Part shown: piece after piece, positions 26,676 through 35,885 of the stretch
Numbering within the stretch: position 1 is the first letter of the stretch
How the letters are laid out: each line of letters begins with the position of its first letter
Source: Centroberyx gerrardi
Lineage: Eukaryota; Chordata; Actinopteri; Beryciformes; Berycidae
Assembly (NCBI RefSeq): GCF_048128805.1
Contig: NC_135998.1
Span: 13,911,656 to 13,975,655 of the forward strand
DNA length: 64,000 nucleotides
Direction of reading: 5' to 3'
The notes under the pieces: model-generated
Seen by the model: only the letters and a program-made list of their open reading frames with translations
What the model was told of the DNA's origin: nothing
The model's database searches: none
Made by a program: the position numbers and the translations under genes

Positions 26676-26732
<57 letters not shown>

Positions 26733-29700
26733 TAACCTGTCAATAAAAAAGAGTATATAAATGCATAAACACAGAACCTGGAAGAAACTTGAAAACTATT
26801 AGTCCCAGCATGGCATACTTATCTGCTGTCCATAACTTTTAAATACTTTATATTCTGTGCTTCTGTTCTCCAGAGTGTTGTAATATTCACCATTTGAAAT
26901 TTCAAAAGTGCCTTTAGCAATAATAAATGTAAAATTTGAGGTACTATTTTATGCATAACAAGTGGAATAATACCGTGTTAATAATGGACCACCTATGAAT
27001 TTGAACAGTACCTTGTCAATGATGGACTGCATGTGTGACTTGTGCACCAGGTCTCCATACAGCAGAGAAGACCACTGTTCAGGTGAGATCCGCAGGCCCG
27101 CCTCCATGGCGATGTGGACGATCTGAGCGTCATGCTCTCTCCTCAGAGCTTCGTACGTACGAAACTCTTCCTTCAGCTGCATCAGTGACGAGTCCTCGTC
27201 ACGCTTAGTCACCTGAGGGAGAGGAGAGGACGGCGACGATGAAGGGGACAGAGAGAGGGGATGAGAGAGAGAGAGAGAGAGAGAGACAGGAAGGGGGAGT
27301 TAACATTGAGAGAGGGATCAGGGACAAGAGAAACAAGGAAGAGAAAGAAGGGATGGAGAAGGAAGGGAATGTTATACCCAGTTTAATACACATAAAGTGT
27401 GTTGCCGTAGCTTTTTGAGCATCTTGTCGCTGATACACTTATGTTAAGAATATTCAGTCAAACTAAATAGAAGATATTTTTGGTTTCCATTACACATTTT
27501 CCTATTGACAATAACAGAATTTACAAATCAGTCAATTTGTCTGTATTTGGTGTCTTCAGACTAACAAACTCAAACTCAGATCAGATGGAGGGTTTCCCCC
27601 CCTGTCAGAATCTGCCCTATGAGTAATCATCATAAGACACCAATACACACTATCAGTTATCAGTTAAAAAATTTGGCAAGCACTGCAGTCATAAAATTAA
27701 AGCTGAAGGGAATCGGGTTTCATCACTAGCCTGGCTCAGGTTGCTGTCTGCCTGTCTGACAAATTTACAACCTCTAAAATACTTTGTCAGTTATCCTGTC
27801 TGTCTGTGCGCCCGCCTCTGTCTCCATCTGTCTGTCTGTCTGCTTGCCTGTCTGTCTCTGTCCTGTAAGGCGAAGCAACAAGGGCAAATATAGACTGCTG
27901 TTACATCATGGGAAGATAGCTGGCATTTCTGCCCTACCAGCCATGTCTGTCATTCTTACTAACTGGCTAGCACTCTCCTCATCAGATAACACACACACAG
28001 AAATACACACACGTAGAAAACACATCCGCTGAAGCCCACATCCTTAATGCCAGTATGACTTTTATGCAATACAAGATATAAGATATAAGAACTTTTATAA
28101 ACCACAATTATTGACATAATTAAGAGTTGCCATTTGAAACAGTGAGCAGCACTATCTCTGGAAGTGGTAAAGCAATCCATGGTGGTAAATGTGGATCTAT
28201 TTAAATATTCTTCATTAATCAGGTCACCTACTCATTTAAGGCTTGGGTTCTTGGGACAAACTGCGGTTGTGTTTTTCAGTTTCACGTAGGCTGTGGTGTT
28301 CAAAGAGCTCAGTACTTTCAACATGGAGTAGTTAATAGTGCTCCTTGATTGCATGTTCTTGCATGTGTATGTACAGGCATTTATGCATGTGATGTGTATC
28401 TATGTGTCTGTGTGTGCACATGTGTACCTTGAAGCAGGAGGCCCGGTACAGGAGCTGTACCACATGGCCGATGCTGGTCTTGGAGGCCTGGGGGAACCGG
28501 GCCTCTAGCTTCTGGACGACAAACAAAACCAGCACCTTCCTGGACAGAGCTGAGCCGTCCTCCAGAGCCAGCAAAACCAGCTTCAGTGCATCTTCTTGCA
28601 TAGCTGACGAAGAAGATTGAGAGAGGGGTGTGGGGATAGAGAGAATGACAGAGTGAGAGAGGGAGATGGAGAGGGAGGGAGAGAGTGAGAAAGAGAGTGA
28701 GGGAAAGAGATTCAGAGGGATGAGGAGAGGGAGTGAGGAGAGAATCAGGCAGAGAGAAATATTCAGCAAACACACATTCAAACACACACACACAGAGAGT
28801 GTACTGATGCAAACATTACAACACTGACACGATGACACATTTCACACAGAAAACCCAAAAGCTTAAAAAGAAAATGACACTTGCTTCTGTGTGCAGAAGC
28901 CTATTTCTAACACACAGAGAGGTCATTACAACCAGGTGTCCTCAGTCTCTTAAATGAACTCATTCTGTTATCATGGTGAGAAACAGTGTTTCCCAGTCAG
29001 AATCTGCCCTATGAGTAATCATCACAGGACACCAGGTTGGAAAATCTATAGGCACCAGCAGTTTGTTGAGGCAATGTAGACCTGCTACTAAGCCTAGACA
29101 ATTCAAAAGGCCACTTCTGGACACAAAGACAAGTTCCAGTACAGGCTACCAATTCCTGTCATTTCATTTGCTGAGCAATTTGGCCAAATAACAGCTTTGA
29201 TGTCTGACAGTGAAGCTGAATAATCCGATGAATGTAAATCCAACAGGCTGAATATAAGAAACGAGCGTTACATCAAAATGAAACAAAATCGATATTTACA
29301 ACGATAAAATAAAAGGTGAAATATGTTGTTTGTATTTAAATCAAAAAGGGTCAAACTGATATAATATAGAATAATACAGAATAATACTGTCTAAACGATC
29401 ATGCCACCAGCTCACACCTAACGCTAATCAACTGTCCTGTGTCACATGGTTCTTATTTGTTCCTTTTACAGGTAGCCAAAGGTCGCACCAAGTGAACTCT
29501 TTGAAATTATATTGCCTCGAAAAGTGTAGCGACAGTGTATCATGCATGACCTTTAAAGCTTCAATGGTAGTTTTAAGTGTCCAGTTGTTAGCGTTTACAA
29601 GACAAGATGTTTTGCTTAGTCCTGATTTTCAGACTGCTTATGAAAGAGTCAAAATCCTATTTGGAGCTAAGTAACAGCTCACTTGGCTCTATGTAACAAT

Positions 29701-29830
29701 AATGAATGAGAGGAAATTGCCTATAAAATTCACTTTATAACACCCTCATGTCTTAGGCTTTAGAAATGTCCCTTGCACATGTAATGCCTCACAGATCTGC
29801 GTGGCGTGATGCTCGTATCATAACAGGGCC

Positions 29831-29861
<31 letters not shown>

Positions 29862-31321
29862 GTTGACTCACCAGGACCGAGGAACTGGCATCCCCGCGCC
29901 CGCACCGCTGCCCACAGGTTGGCAGAGAGCTGCTGGGGGTTCTGGTGCTGCAGGATGAGTTCTGTTACGGTCCGTTCCCCTAGCGACCGGCCTGCCCGCA
30001 CCGCCCGCACACGCCCCTCCTCCTCCACTAGCTGGCAGTTCACCATGGTAACCAGTTTCCTCTGCATGGGCCGACTGAGCACGCTCGGGCTCAGTGTCAC
30101 CACACCTGTCGTGGGAGAAGATGAGAACTCTTGGGTCAAGCAGAGTATCTGTGGAACTTCACCGCGATGAGAACCTTTAATTATGAACATCAGTATTTTT
30201 AAATTAGATTTTTGTTGTTAGCAGACTGTTATCTACACTAATTTTATTTTTCATCATCTTTTTTTTTTACTTCTTGTCTGTGAAACAGGCCAAGCGACAG
30301 CTCCTCCTTTCAAATATTAAAAAAGCAATATGATCCAACTGCATTGTACTCATTAACAGGGACAAAGGTTTGCTGAAATTAAGGATTGTTAAGTTTACAG
30401 ACAGATAAGGACGCTTGATTGCTTCAGCCTGCTACCCAGAAACAATAGCAGGAGCGGCAAGGGCAAGTCTGTTACAACCGGCTATAAACCTTCGATAACA
30501 GTGTGGTAGATGGATTAAAGGCCTCCTCATGGAAAAAAGGGATGACACTTGAAGGTCTATCATGCATCTATCCTCCACACACATTCTCCCTCTCTATATC
30601 TCTCTCTCTCTCATAAGGCTGGTTCATGCTTCATGCAGAAACGGATGTAACAGAGTGTGCGCAGTCAAAATGATGTCATTGCAGCCATAAAACCGGGCGC
30701 ATTGGAGTCGTGCGTGAGGTCGTACACCACCTGAAATTTGAAACTGGCTGACTGGTTTGAAAATTGGCTGAACAAAAAGGAACCGGTACGAGGCCGATTC
30801 TGGTGGGGTTATTTTTTCTTGTGGAGGGATGTGGAGAGTTTAATTTTCCTACACTGCCACTAAAGTACAGAAGGTTTAAGGTGTGCAGTTGTTATTAGAA
30901 GCATGAGAAGCGTGAATACCCGGACGCTTTGTCTGTGGTTCAAACTGAGCATTATTCTCTCTTCCACAGATCCTAGACTCTATAATTCACCATCACAGAT
31001 ACACATGCATGCCTGCACATGCACACGCACACACACACACCACACACAGACACACACACACACAGTACCTTTTGCTCCACTGATGGGTTTTAGGTAGAGT
31101 GCCAGCTCCTCCACACAGACCCTGCACACCTCATAGTGCTCAACCTCTGCTGCGCTGCTCAGGCTCACCGGCTGGACCTCCGGAACCTAAGAGACACGTA
31201 AGCATGCATAAATATGTCTTGTCATTATTATGTCCTAGTCTTTCTTGTTTTCTCAGTCTCTCTCACTTTGTGACACTCTCATAATCACACACACACTTAC
31301 ACACAAGACAGCCTCCGTCCA

Positions 31322-31354
<33 letters not shown>

Positions 31355-31605
31355 CCTCCTTCCTCACCACTCACCTGAGCTCCCACCAGCTGCAGCAGGG
31401 CGCAGTTGACCGGCAGCAGGTCTATATCGGTGCTGATGGGCGTCTGGTCGAACGGGCAGGCCTTGCGGTGCAGCTTGTGCAGGCAGGTCTTACACACCGT
31501 GTGAGAGCAGCCCAGGCTGATGGGCTGGTGGCCGCTGCTGTCGAACTCATTGTAGCAGATGGGACAGGACAGGAACTCCGTCCACTGGGCCGCCTGCACC
31601 GGCAT
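11601..31605 (-). CDS. rc3h2: rc3h2, roquin-2 RNA-binding RING protein (19 coding exons, spliced)
   Basis: Roquin-2 (MNAB) binds stem-loop decay elements in target mRNAs through its ROQ domain, aided by a CCCH zinc finger, and promotes mRNA decay in the cytoplasm; the RING domain gives E3 ligase potential. The 19 exons listed separately join in phase to 3492 nt, about 1163 residues (human RC3H2 is about 1190). RING ligands are C14, C17, C33, H35, C38, C41, C50 and D53, with Asp as last ligand as in roquins. The ROQ region spans roughly residues 85-400. The CCCH finger is C414-x8-C423-x5-C429-x3-H433. The rest is proline-rich and low in complexity, with conserved blocks such as [11 protein letters not shown] and [10 protein letters not shown]3H2 rather than RC3H1 is chosen from the N-terminus ([11 protein letters not shown]) and the block [12 protein letters not shown]...[13 protein letters not shown]. 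All introns are GT-AG. The last three exons are the least certain. Confidence 0.93.
12156..12319 (-). CDS. rc3h2: rc3h2 coding exon 18 (probable)
   Basis: About residues 1061-1115 ([19 protein letters not shown] ... HLLKKMAF). It is open throughout and in phase with both neighbours. Acceptor CCTCCAAG (weak), donor TTCAG|GTGAAT. Similarity to mammalian roquin-2 is low here, so the call rests on phase, splice sites and position. Confidence 0.65.
12624..12846 (-). CDS. rc3h2: rc3h2 coding exon 17 (PDRDIELEL block)
   Basis: About residues 986-1060. It contains [17 protein letters not shown], matching roquin-2 [14 protein letters not shown]. Acceptor GTGTGCAG after a sense (GT)n tract, donor CAG|GTTAGT. 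The join to exon 16 (3.2 kb intron) keeps frame, but the leucine-rich segment of about 70 residues that precedes this block in human roquin-2 was not found, so an exon may be missing here. Confidence 0.85.
12847..16091 (-). other. rc3h2 intron between coding exons 16 and 17
   Basis: This 3.2 kb intron holds a dispersed repeat and two diverged copies of the exon 16 donor neighbourhood (14799 and 15213). No leucine-rich roquin exon was recognised in it. Confidence 0.6.
14470..14615 (+). repeat. dispersed fish repeat fragment
   Basis: TTTATTGATCCCTGTAAGGA, then CTGGACCTGGGGTTCAGTGTG and TGATCAAGGACACTTCAGAG, resembles a common dispersed fish repeat. It lies in the rc3h2 intron between coding exons 16 and 17. 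Confidence 0.5.
16092..16176 (-). CDS. rc3h2: rc3h2 coding exon 16
   Basis: Residues 958-986 ([18 protein letters not shown] ... SFLE), corresponding to roquin-2 SDYVPYVNAVDSRWSS. Acceptor GATATAG, donor AGAG|GTAAAA, ending in phase 2. Confidence 0.85.
16785..17043 (-). CDS. rc3h2: rc3h2 coding exon 15 (conserved C-terminal block, Gly run)
   Basis: Residues 872-958. A run of nine Gly is followed by the strongly conserved block [16 protein letters not shown], then [13 protein letters not shown]. This block separates roquin-2 from roquin-1. Acceptor CATGCAG, donor AGAG|GTACAG. Confidence 0.95.
17689..17853 (-). CDS. rc3h2: rc3h2 coding exon 14
   Basis: Residues 817-871, with the roquin-2 signature [16 protein letters not shown]. 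Acceptor CTCCAG, donor TCG|GTGAGA. The exon ends in a His/Ser-rich stretch ([12 protein letters not shown]) unlike mammals. Confidence 0.93.
18466..18512. repeat. (AC)n microsatellite next to rc3h2 coding exon 13 donor
   Basis: About 22 AC units ending 6 nt from the exon edge; a further (GT)n lies at 18410-18430. Confidence 0.92.
18518..18655 (-). CDS. rc3h2: rc3h2 coding exon 13 (His run)
   Basis: Residues 771-816 ([20 protein letters not shown], then six His, ending [12 protein letters not shown]). The end matches the roquin-2 SPLFSVDF block. Acceptor CCTCAG, donor GAG|GTAGGT. A sense-strand (GT)n tract follows within about 6 nt of the donor. Confidence 0.9.
19880..20040 (+). repeat. L2-like retroposon 3' tail
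   Basis: It reads AAGCACTTTGGTTTTGAAAA, then GTGCTCTATAAATAATG, ending in (ATT)n. The same tail occurs at 41020-41155 and inverted at 49040-49110. It lies just downstream of rc3h2 coding exon 12, opposite to the gene. Confidence 0.6.
20052..20198 (-). CDS. rc3h2: rc3h2 coding exon 12
   Basis: Residues 722-770 ([16 protein letters not shown] ... [11 protein letters not shown]), corresponding to the roquin-2 YQRDDIIRSNSLPP block. Acceptor TTACAG, donor AGG|GTGGGT. Confidence 0.93.
20307..20620 (-). CDS. rc3h2: rc3h2 coding exon 11 (proline-rich)
   Basis: Residues 617-721. It contains [16 protein letters not shown], nearly identical to the roquin-2 segment, and ends [16 protein letters not shown]. 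Between these lie species-variable Ser, Pro and Gly runs. Acceptor CTCTCCAG after a long CT-rich tract, donor CAG|GTGAGA. Confidence 0.94.
20621..20776. repeat. purine tract: GGA-rich then (GAAGA)n
   Basis: A purine-only tract on the plus strand, pyrimidine in the rc3h2 sense, directly upstream of coding exon 11. The distal part is about 11 GAAGA units. Confidence 0.9.
21292..21494 (-). CDS. rc3h2: rc3h2 coding exon 10 (Pro/Ser-rich)
   Basis: Residues 549-617, starting [17 protein letters not shown], comparable to the roquin-2 segment GSPPKTPVS, and ending [17 protein letters not shown]. Acceptor GTCCGTCAG, donor ACCT|GTGAGT. Confidence 0.9.
21698..22024 (-). CDS. rc3h2: rc3h2 coding exon 9 (linker, NGS-rich)
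   Basis: Residues 440-549. It begins [15 protein letters not shown], matching the roquin-2 segment after the zinc finger, and ends with an Asn-Gly-Ser-rich run. Acceptor CTCTCCAG, donor GGAACA|GTAAGA. The later part is low in complexity and probably disordered. Confidence 0.9.
22155..22187. repeat. (GT)n microsatellite
   Basis: About 16 GT units in the rc3h2 intron between coding exons 8 and 9. Confidence 0.9.
22557..22663 (-). CDS. rc3h2: rc3h2 coding exon 8 (CCCH zinc finger)
   Basis: Residues 405-440 ([16 protein letters not shown] ... [10 protein letters not shown]). It encodes the complete C-x8-C-x5-C-x3-H finger. Acceptor CCCCAG, donor GAGAA|GTAAGTG. A sense-strand (CA)n tract begins about 8 nt into the intron. 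Confidence 0.96.
22850..23095 (+). mobile_element. SINE/LINE tail copy
   Basis: The 3' end reads TTAAGTCGCTCTGGATAAGA followed by GCAAATGACTAAAATATAAATG, a shared tail of many fish SINEs. The upstream body is diverged and its start is uncertain. Confidence 0.55.
23540..23820 (+). mobile_element. Tc1-like transposase N-terminal fragment
   Basis: A frame at 23549-23815 contains [20 protein letters not shown], the helix-turn-helix of Tc1-like transposases, then degenerates. It lies in the rc3h2 intron between coding exons 7 and 8, opposite to the gene. No catalytic DDE region remains nearby. Confidence 0.7.
24843..24961 (-). CDS. rc3h2: rc3h2 coding exon 7
   Basis: Residues 365-404 ([18 protein letters not shown] ... 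KKSHDTPQ). Acceptor TGTGTAG, donor CAG|GTACAC. It matches the roquin segment between ROQ and the CCCH finger. Confidence 0.94.
25316..25487 (-). pseudogene. decayed partial copy of rc3h2 coding exon 5 and its donor
   Basis: About 170 bp match 26905-27080 with roughly one mismatch in eight: the last 75 nt of coding exon 5, its donor AAG|GTAC, and about 100 nt of intron. The minus strand still reads [14 protein letters not shown] 4-bp deletion breaks the frame upstream and no acceptor is present. It lies in the intron between coding exons 6 and 7. Confidence 0.8.
26491..26623 (-). CDS. rc3h2: rc3h2 coding exon 6
   Basis: Residues 321-365, [16 protein letters not shown] through [15 protein letters not shown], a highly conserved roquin segment. 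Acceptor GCTCCAG, donor CCAG|GTATAG. The residues TS replace the usual NR in the NLNRLRPHL block, and HN replaces PN before the end. Sense-strand (CT)n lies upstream of the acceptor. Confidence 0.94.
26665..26731. repeat. (GA)n microsatellite upstream of rc3h2 coding exon 6
   Basis: About 30 GA units with few interruptions, forming a pyrimidine tract in the rc3h2 sense. Confidence 0.92.
27012..27212 (-). CDS. rc3h2: rc3h2 coding exon 5 (ROQ)
   Basis: Residues 254-320 ([17 protein letters not shown] ... HMQSIIDK), in phase at both ends. Acceptor CCCTCAG, donor AAG|GTACTG. R257 corresponds to roquin-1 R260. A diverged partial copy of the end of this exon lies at 25316-25487. Confidence 0.96.
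28428..28603 (-). CDS. rc3h2: rc3h2 coding exon 4 (ROQ)
   Basis: Residues 195-253 ([19 protein letters not shown] ... YRASCFK). M196 lines up with roquin-1 M199, the site of the mouse sanroque mutation. K217 and K236 line up with RNA-contact lysines K220 and K239 of roquin-1; these equivalences are inferred from memory. Acceptor CGTCAG, donor AAG|GTACAC. A long pyrimidine tract precedes the exon. Confidence 0.96.
29831..29861. repeat. (GT)n microsatellite at rc3h2 coding exon 3 donor
   Basis: About 15 GT units; on the rc3h2 sense strand a (AC)n about 10 nt downstream of the donor. Confidence 0.9.
29872..30105 (-). CDS. rc3h2: rc3h2 coding exon 3 (ROQ)
   Basis: Residues 117-195, including [13 protein letters not shown] and [20 protein letters not shown], which is nearly invariant among vertebrate roquins. 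Acceptor CACGACAG, donor CCTG|GTGAGT. A sense-strand (AC)n repeat starts about 10 nt after the donor. Confidence 0.96.
31069..31186 (-). CDS. rc3h2: rc3h2 coding exon 2
   Basis: Residues 78-117 ([11 protein letters not shown] ... [11 protein letters not shown]). Acceptor CTCTTAG|GTT, donor AAAG|GTACTG, ends in phase 1. It starts the ROQ-proximal region. A (GT)n repeat in the sense direction begins a few bases after the donor. Confidence 0.94.
31321..31352. repeat. (AC)n microsatellite near rc3h2 coding exon 1 donor
   Basis: About 14 AC units; (GT)n in the gene sense, 23 nt after the donor. Confidence 0.9.
31375..31605 (-). CDS. rc3h2: rc3h2 coding exon 1 (start codon, RING)
   Basis: Residues 1-77, beginning [14 protein letters not shown] and ending LLQLVGAQ, contain the whole RING finger. 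The start is fixed by identity with the roquin N-terminus and by a purine at -3 (AGG before ATG). The donor is CAG|GTGAGT. A matching acceptor (CCCCTCAG) lies at 31704, so the exon carries about 98 nt of 5' UTR. Confidence 0.96.
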
Positions 31606-31703
31606 CCTGCCACCACACCACTGAGGGAGGCGCCGCGGAGCTCAGGGGGAAGGCATGACAACGTGCCCCGACAACCACTCCCGCTCGCCGGTGCCGATGG
31701 TGA
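31606..31703 (-). other. rc3h2: rc3h2 5' UTR part of the start-codon exon
   Basis: A pyrimidine-rich stretch ending CCCCTCAG immediately precedes 31703 on the minus strand, the expected 3' splice site for a non-coding first exon upstream. The stretch up to the ATG is GC-rich. Confidence 0.6.
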
Positions 31704-31780
31704 CTGAGGGGCGGGAGAGAAAGACGTGGTTGTGTGACTGACCTTTCAGCGTTTCTGTACAATAACAAAGCAGTTTTGTG

Positions 31781-31925
31781 ATCTTGTGTAGCTCAATGGT
31801 TAGAGCATTGCACCATGACACAGTGAGGGGGGGCCAGCTGCCAGCAAATGTTCACACTATACTGTAAAAATGTCTAATGGCACTGTAAGGCAGTTTGGAT
31901 AATGCACCAAATGGCAGATAAATTC
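31781..31925 (+). mobile_element. tRNA-derived SINE copy
   Basis: It starts GTGTAGCTCAATGGTTAGAG, resembling a tRNA A-box, and ends with AAGGCAGTTTGGATAATGCA, a common tail of fish SINEs. It lies immediately upstream of the rc3h2 start-codon exon, opposite to the gene. Confidence 0.65.
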
Positions 31926-33849
31926 TATTAAATATCATATGCGAAATTCAACTCCACACATTAAGAATCATCATACATGTAATTCACATAACACCAACAA
32001 GAACAACATAATGAAGATGAAGAGCTTATCTCCATTGTCATGATGAGGTGTGCTGAACAGCAAAATTTAATAAAAGATTTGAATGTATTTTGTGCAGCGG
32101 TGTTGCTTGAAAAATCGTTTCAGACAGAATCCCACCTACATGTGTGGGGAAATAATGCTTAAACTACCACTACAGTCACTTGTTACAGAGCCCATGGATT
32201 AATAATTACAATTGATTATAGTCTATTTCAAAATTGCATGTGCACATCACAGTGTTTCTGCTATTCAACTGTCTGCTGTGCAGTGGTTGTGTCACCTGCC
32301 ACAAGAGTTTTACAGTCAACAATGCTTCTTCTATAACTCATTATCGAGGCCGCCCAGTCAAATGTTATATGATCTACATCAACAAATAGATGCAAAATTA
32401 CTTCTAGACTGTATGTTGTAAGCACTGACAAACAATAGCACAGTATCTTCTGTAAAGGGTGTGCGTGGTGTCCAGCAGGTAATTGTTGGTGTGCAGCATC
32501 ATCATCATACCACTCTGAGCTTTATCAGTGAGCAGTAAGCCTTTAGCTGAAGTACATGGGCAGTTTTCAGCCTCTCTGGCCATAAAAATCATAAATGTCT
32601 TTAATCCAATGTGGGCAATAAAAACTCTCTCTCCCTCTCTCCTTCTAGTTGCTAAATCCTCAACACATATTGCATTAATAAGCGGGCCATCAAGACTGCC
32701 CTATATGAATACAGTTTGTAAAGCCTAGATCTACATTTGACCCATCTCATTTCAAACATGGGATTCATTTTGTCAAGGGCATTCTCTAAACAACATGCCA
32801 AAAGATCAAAAAAGTATTTCTCAAAATGCGCTCCACATTATCACTTGCCTATCACAGTCTGAGTGTGAGTTCCTAAAGAGTCTGCCCACTGTAAAAGTAG
32901 TGTTGCTTTGTATGGACTCTTACTAATAGTCCTATTGATCATGTTGATATTGCTCATGATGAGCAAAACAATGAATCCCTACCAGCACTGTTCTGTAGCT
33001 GACCTTTGACCTTCCTGTGGAGGCGGCCGACCAAAGGAAAAAAACGAATTTCTCCTATGGTGATCAACAGAGTATCACCAAACAAATACATAAGTACATA
33101 AATAAATGAATTAAACCAACCGCCTGACAGCTGTTCTGTAAAGAAACAAAATCTAACAAATTTTCAAAGTGGGACCACAAAGTCAATGATATAGCGTTAC
33201 ATACACATCAATTTCCACCATTCCAGCTATTTGTTTCCCAATTAAAAAAAACAGATTGATCAACACTAATCAATGTTGTTAGAATACAAAAGGTGAAAAA
33301 TAATTTATAAGACCAGTCATAATAATAATTACCTCTAAGAGAATACAAAAATATAAGTCCAGGTTTGATTTCCAGATGAATGCAGTATTTATTTGAGATC
33401 AGTCACACAGAATCACCTTGGCTACTGCTCTGCTCTCCAAGCAGAACCTACACTTGTCTTATACAGGCTGAATTTATGTTGAATCGTGATAATATTGTAT
33501 TAGCAAATCAGTGTACAGACCATTAATAAACACAGACAGTATTTGCATATCTCAGCTTTCCACAGCAGTCCAGCTTGAGACAGATAAAGCTGGATACTAG
33601 CATCCTGTTTCAAGGAAAGGTTTGTAGGCCACAGTCGTTGTTTATGTCAAATGTTCCCAAACATTTTTAACAATTGACTCTCTTTCTGGCTTTCTGGTGG
33701 CCGCAGTCTGCAAGACAGTAGTGACCAAGGCAAAATGCTACATGGTGAGACAGACAGGTAGAAATGCTGATTTTTTACTTATTTAGACAGATGAATATCA
33801 TCATAAGGTAAAAATCCACAAGGATGGAAGAAACAAATTACAAGTCTTG

Positions 33850-34770
33850 TTACTTTGAGTGACTTTTTAGGGCGTACTTTTTTGAGTATTTTCTGAGGAA
33901 AGTAATTTCACTTTACTTAAGTACATCAACATTGAATCAGAAACTGGCCAATGATAAACTGCATCTTCAACAAATCTGTAAAAACGGTTATATACTTTCT
34001 TTTAAAAAATGTAACCCCAAAACAGCATTTGGATTTTTTCAGTTTTTAATCACAGATCAAAGAATGCATTTCGAAATTGTATTTTTAGAAAGCACAATAT
34101 AGTCATAAACAGGTGCGATATCAACAGTGCATTTAGCGAGTGTAAACAATATTTGAAGGTAATGAGTCTGACAGTAGTGGGAGGAGAGATTCATGCTTCA
34201 GCTGACCGAAATCTCCATATCGCAGCTGCCAATGACACATATTTTCATCTAGCCTCTTTATATTTGTTATTCTGTCTTCAACCTCCATTGTACATGGGCT
34301 ACTACACTGCAATTAACTTGTGGTTGAGGAATAGACTGTGGGGGTTAATGAGAGGGGAAGTGAATAAAGATGGAGAATGAGGGGAACGATAAATAGGTTA
34401 GGGGAAGTCAGTTACTGTCATCAGATCCAAATCAGCTCCCGGCCCGTTTAGAGTTGCAGCTCTGAAAACACTGAGCATGTTGGTGGAGAAAAGAGGGATG
34501 CACATAAAACCACCAACAAATCCCTAAATTATTGTGTTGATTCATGCTTTACTTTGTATATTCGGTCTTTTATGTAAATGTTTTTTGTTTCAATTACAAG
34601 AACACAGTTTTGCATTGTACGGTAAAAGATCATATGTAACACTGTCTATTGAAATGCATTTTGAATATGCTACTTTTTTGCTTTTACAGGAGCAGATTTT
34701 ACACCAGTAAATTTACTTCTACTTGAATAAAATTTCCTCAACAGAACAATGCTTTTACTTGAGTAGGTAG
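33850..34770. repeat. possible diverged MITE with ACTT/AAGTA ends
   Basis: TTCACTTTACTTAAGTACATC near 33910 and TTTACTTCTACTTGAATAAAAT with TTTTACTTGAGTAGG near 34700-34770 resemble the ends of a common fish repeat. Whether the 0.9 kb between them belongs to one element is unclear. Confidence 0.3.
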
Positions 34771-35075
34771 CCTGCTCCTTCCATCCCAGAACAGCTGTAT
34801 CATATTATGTGTATCATCGCTTCAACCAAAAACAAAAGGGACCACTTTACATGAATACACAAAAAACACACACACACAAAAAAATCTGCCTTCTCAGCAG
34901 TTATGAGTTCATTATACAAAGTGTTTCAGTCATGCAGACAGTGCGCACCTGTTGCTTTCAGAGTCTGTCCGCTACATCTGTCCAAAACTCTCACCACAGT
35001 AACAGCTGGTGCCATCTTAGCACAGGTGCCATTAAGAAGCTCTTAGCTGTCCATTCAAGTGGATTCAGAGATGGA

Positions 35076-35076
<1 letters not shown>

Positions 35077-35118
<42 letters not shown>

Positions 35119-35134
35119 CACACACACACACACA
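35077..35134. repeat. (TG)n-CGCG-(CA)n mirror-type dinucleotide palindrome
   Basis: About 17 TG units, a GCGCGC centre, then about 10 CA units, making an inverted dinucleotide array. Confidence 0.92.
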
Positions 35135-35712
35135 GCCTGGAGTAAGCATGTCACTCAACTGACTCAACCTGTATGGTTGGACTCCTGACTATATTAACCA
35201 CAACCAAAACCAGTCCCAAAGTGCACTTGGAGATACATTCTCCTCTGCGCGTATGTGCATCTCAGTGAGTCTGCATGGTTGTGTATAGGCTATATGCATG
35301 TGCACAAAACAATATAGTCATCGACAGAGGATTATTTTGCACATAAACACTATATGTCTATGTGGTTCCATGCGCCAAAATCATGTAGGCCTGTCGTGTC
35401 TTCACTGCAAAATAACGATCAATAACAAGACTCCACAAGTTTTCTAGACGTGGTTTGAGCTTCAATTAACTTAACTTTTCATACTAAAGAATTTAGTCTG
35501 TTTATAAGATGGCCATGCTGAGCAGAACGAGATCAATGGAAGAAAAGAGGAACCATGCGCATTACGCACGCATAGTGCCGCGCGTGCCGCTCCATTTACC
35601 AAGACTTTCACAACAAATTGCATCATACAAGTCATCATTCCAGGACTTAGACATCACCCTTATAGCGACGTGCCAATTATAATGCCTACTCATTCCTCTC
35701 AGTATTACGCAC

Positions 35713-35885
35713 CTTCCAAGCCGCCTGGAGCGTGCGGTGTCCGCGATGCCTCCTCGGCCGCGTGGACAGCTCCGTTCTGTTCTCGCGCGTCATATTTCCT
35801 TCCGCGAGGAACCCAAATATAACACCGATTACGGCGATTGTTGCCCACTAACGGTTGAGCCGCCGTCCAAAGAAGAGCGGGGTGA
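35713..35885 (-). promoter_or_regulatory. rc3h2: candidate rc3h2 promoter and non-coding first exon
   Basis: A GC- and CpG-rich segment, unlike its AT-rich surroundings, ends on the minus strand in a possible donor GGAAG|GTGCGT at 35713/35712. It lies 4 kb upstream of the start-codon exon. The TSS is not determined. A (GGAGA)n purine tract lies just upstream at 35939-35975. A competing candidate first exon is at 40245-40950. Confidence 0.45.

Larger units (their letters stand above)
31930..35700 (-). other. rc3h2 5' intron, upstream of the start-codon exon
   Basis: AT-rich, with a possible MITE at 33850-34770 and the dinucleotide palindrome at 35077. No coding frame recognised. Confidence 0.55.

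Noticed and set aside
31781..31815. Possible tRNA gene
   Set aside because: Only the A-box part looks like a tRNA and the tail is that of a SINE; no complete cloverleaf.
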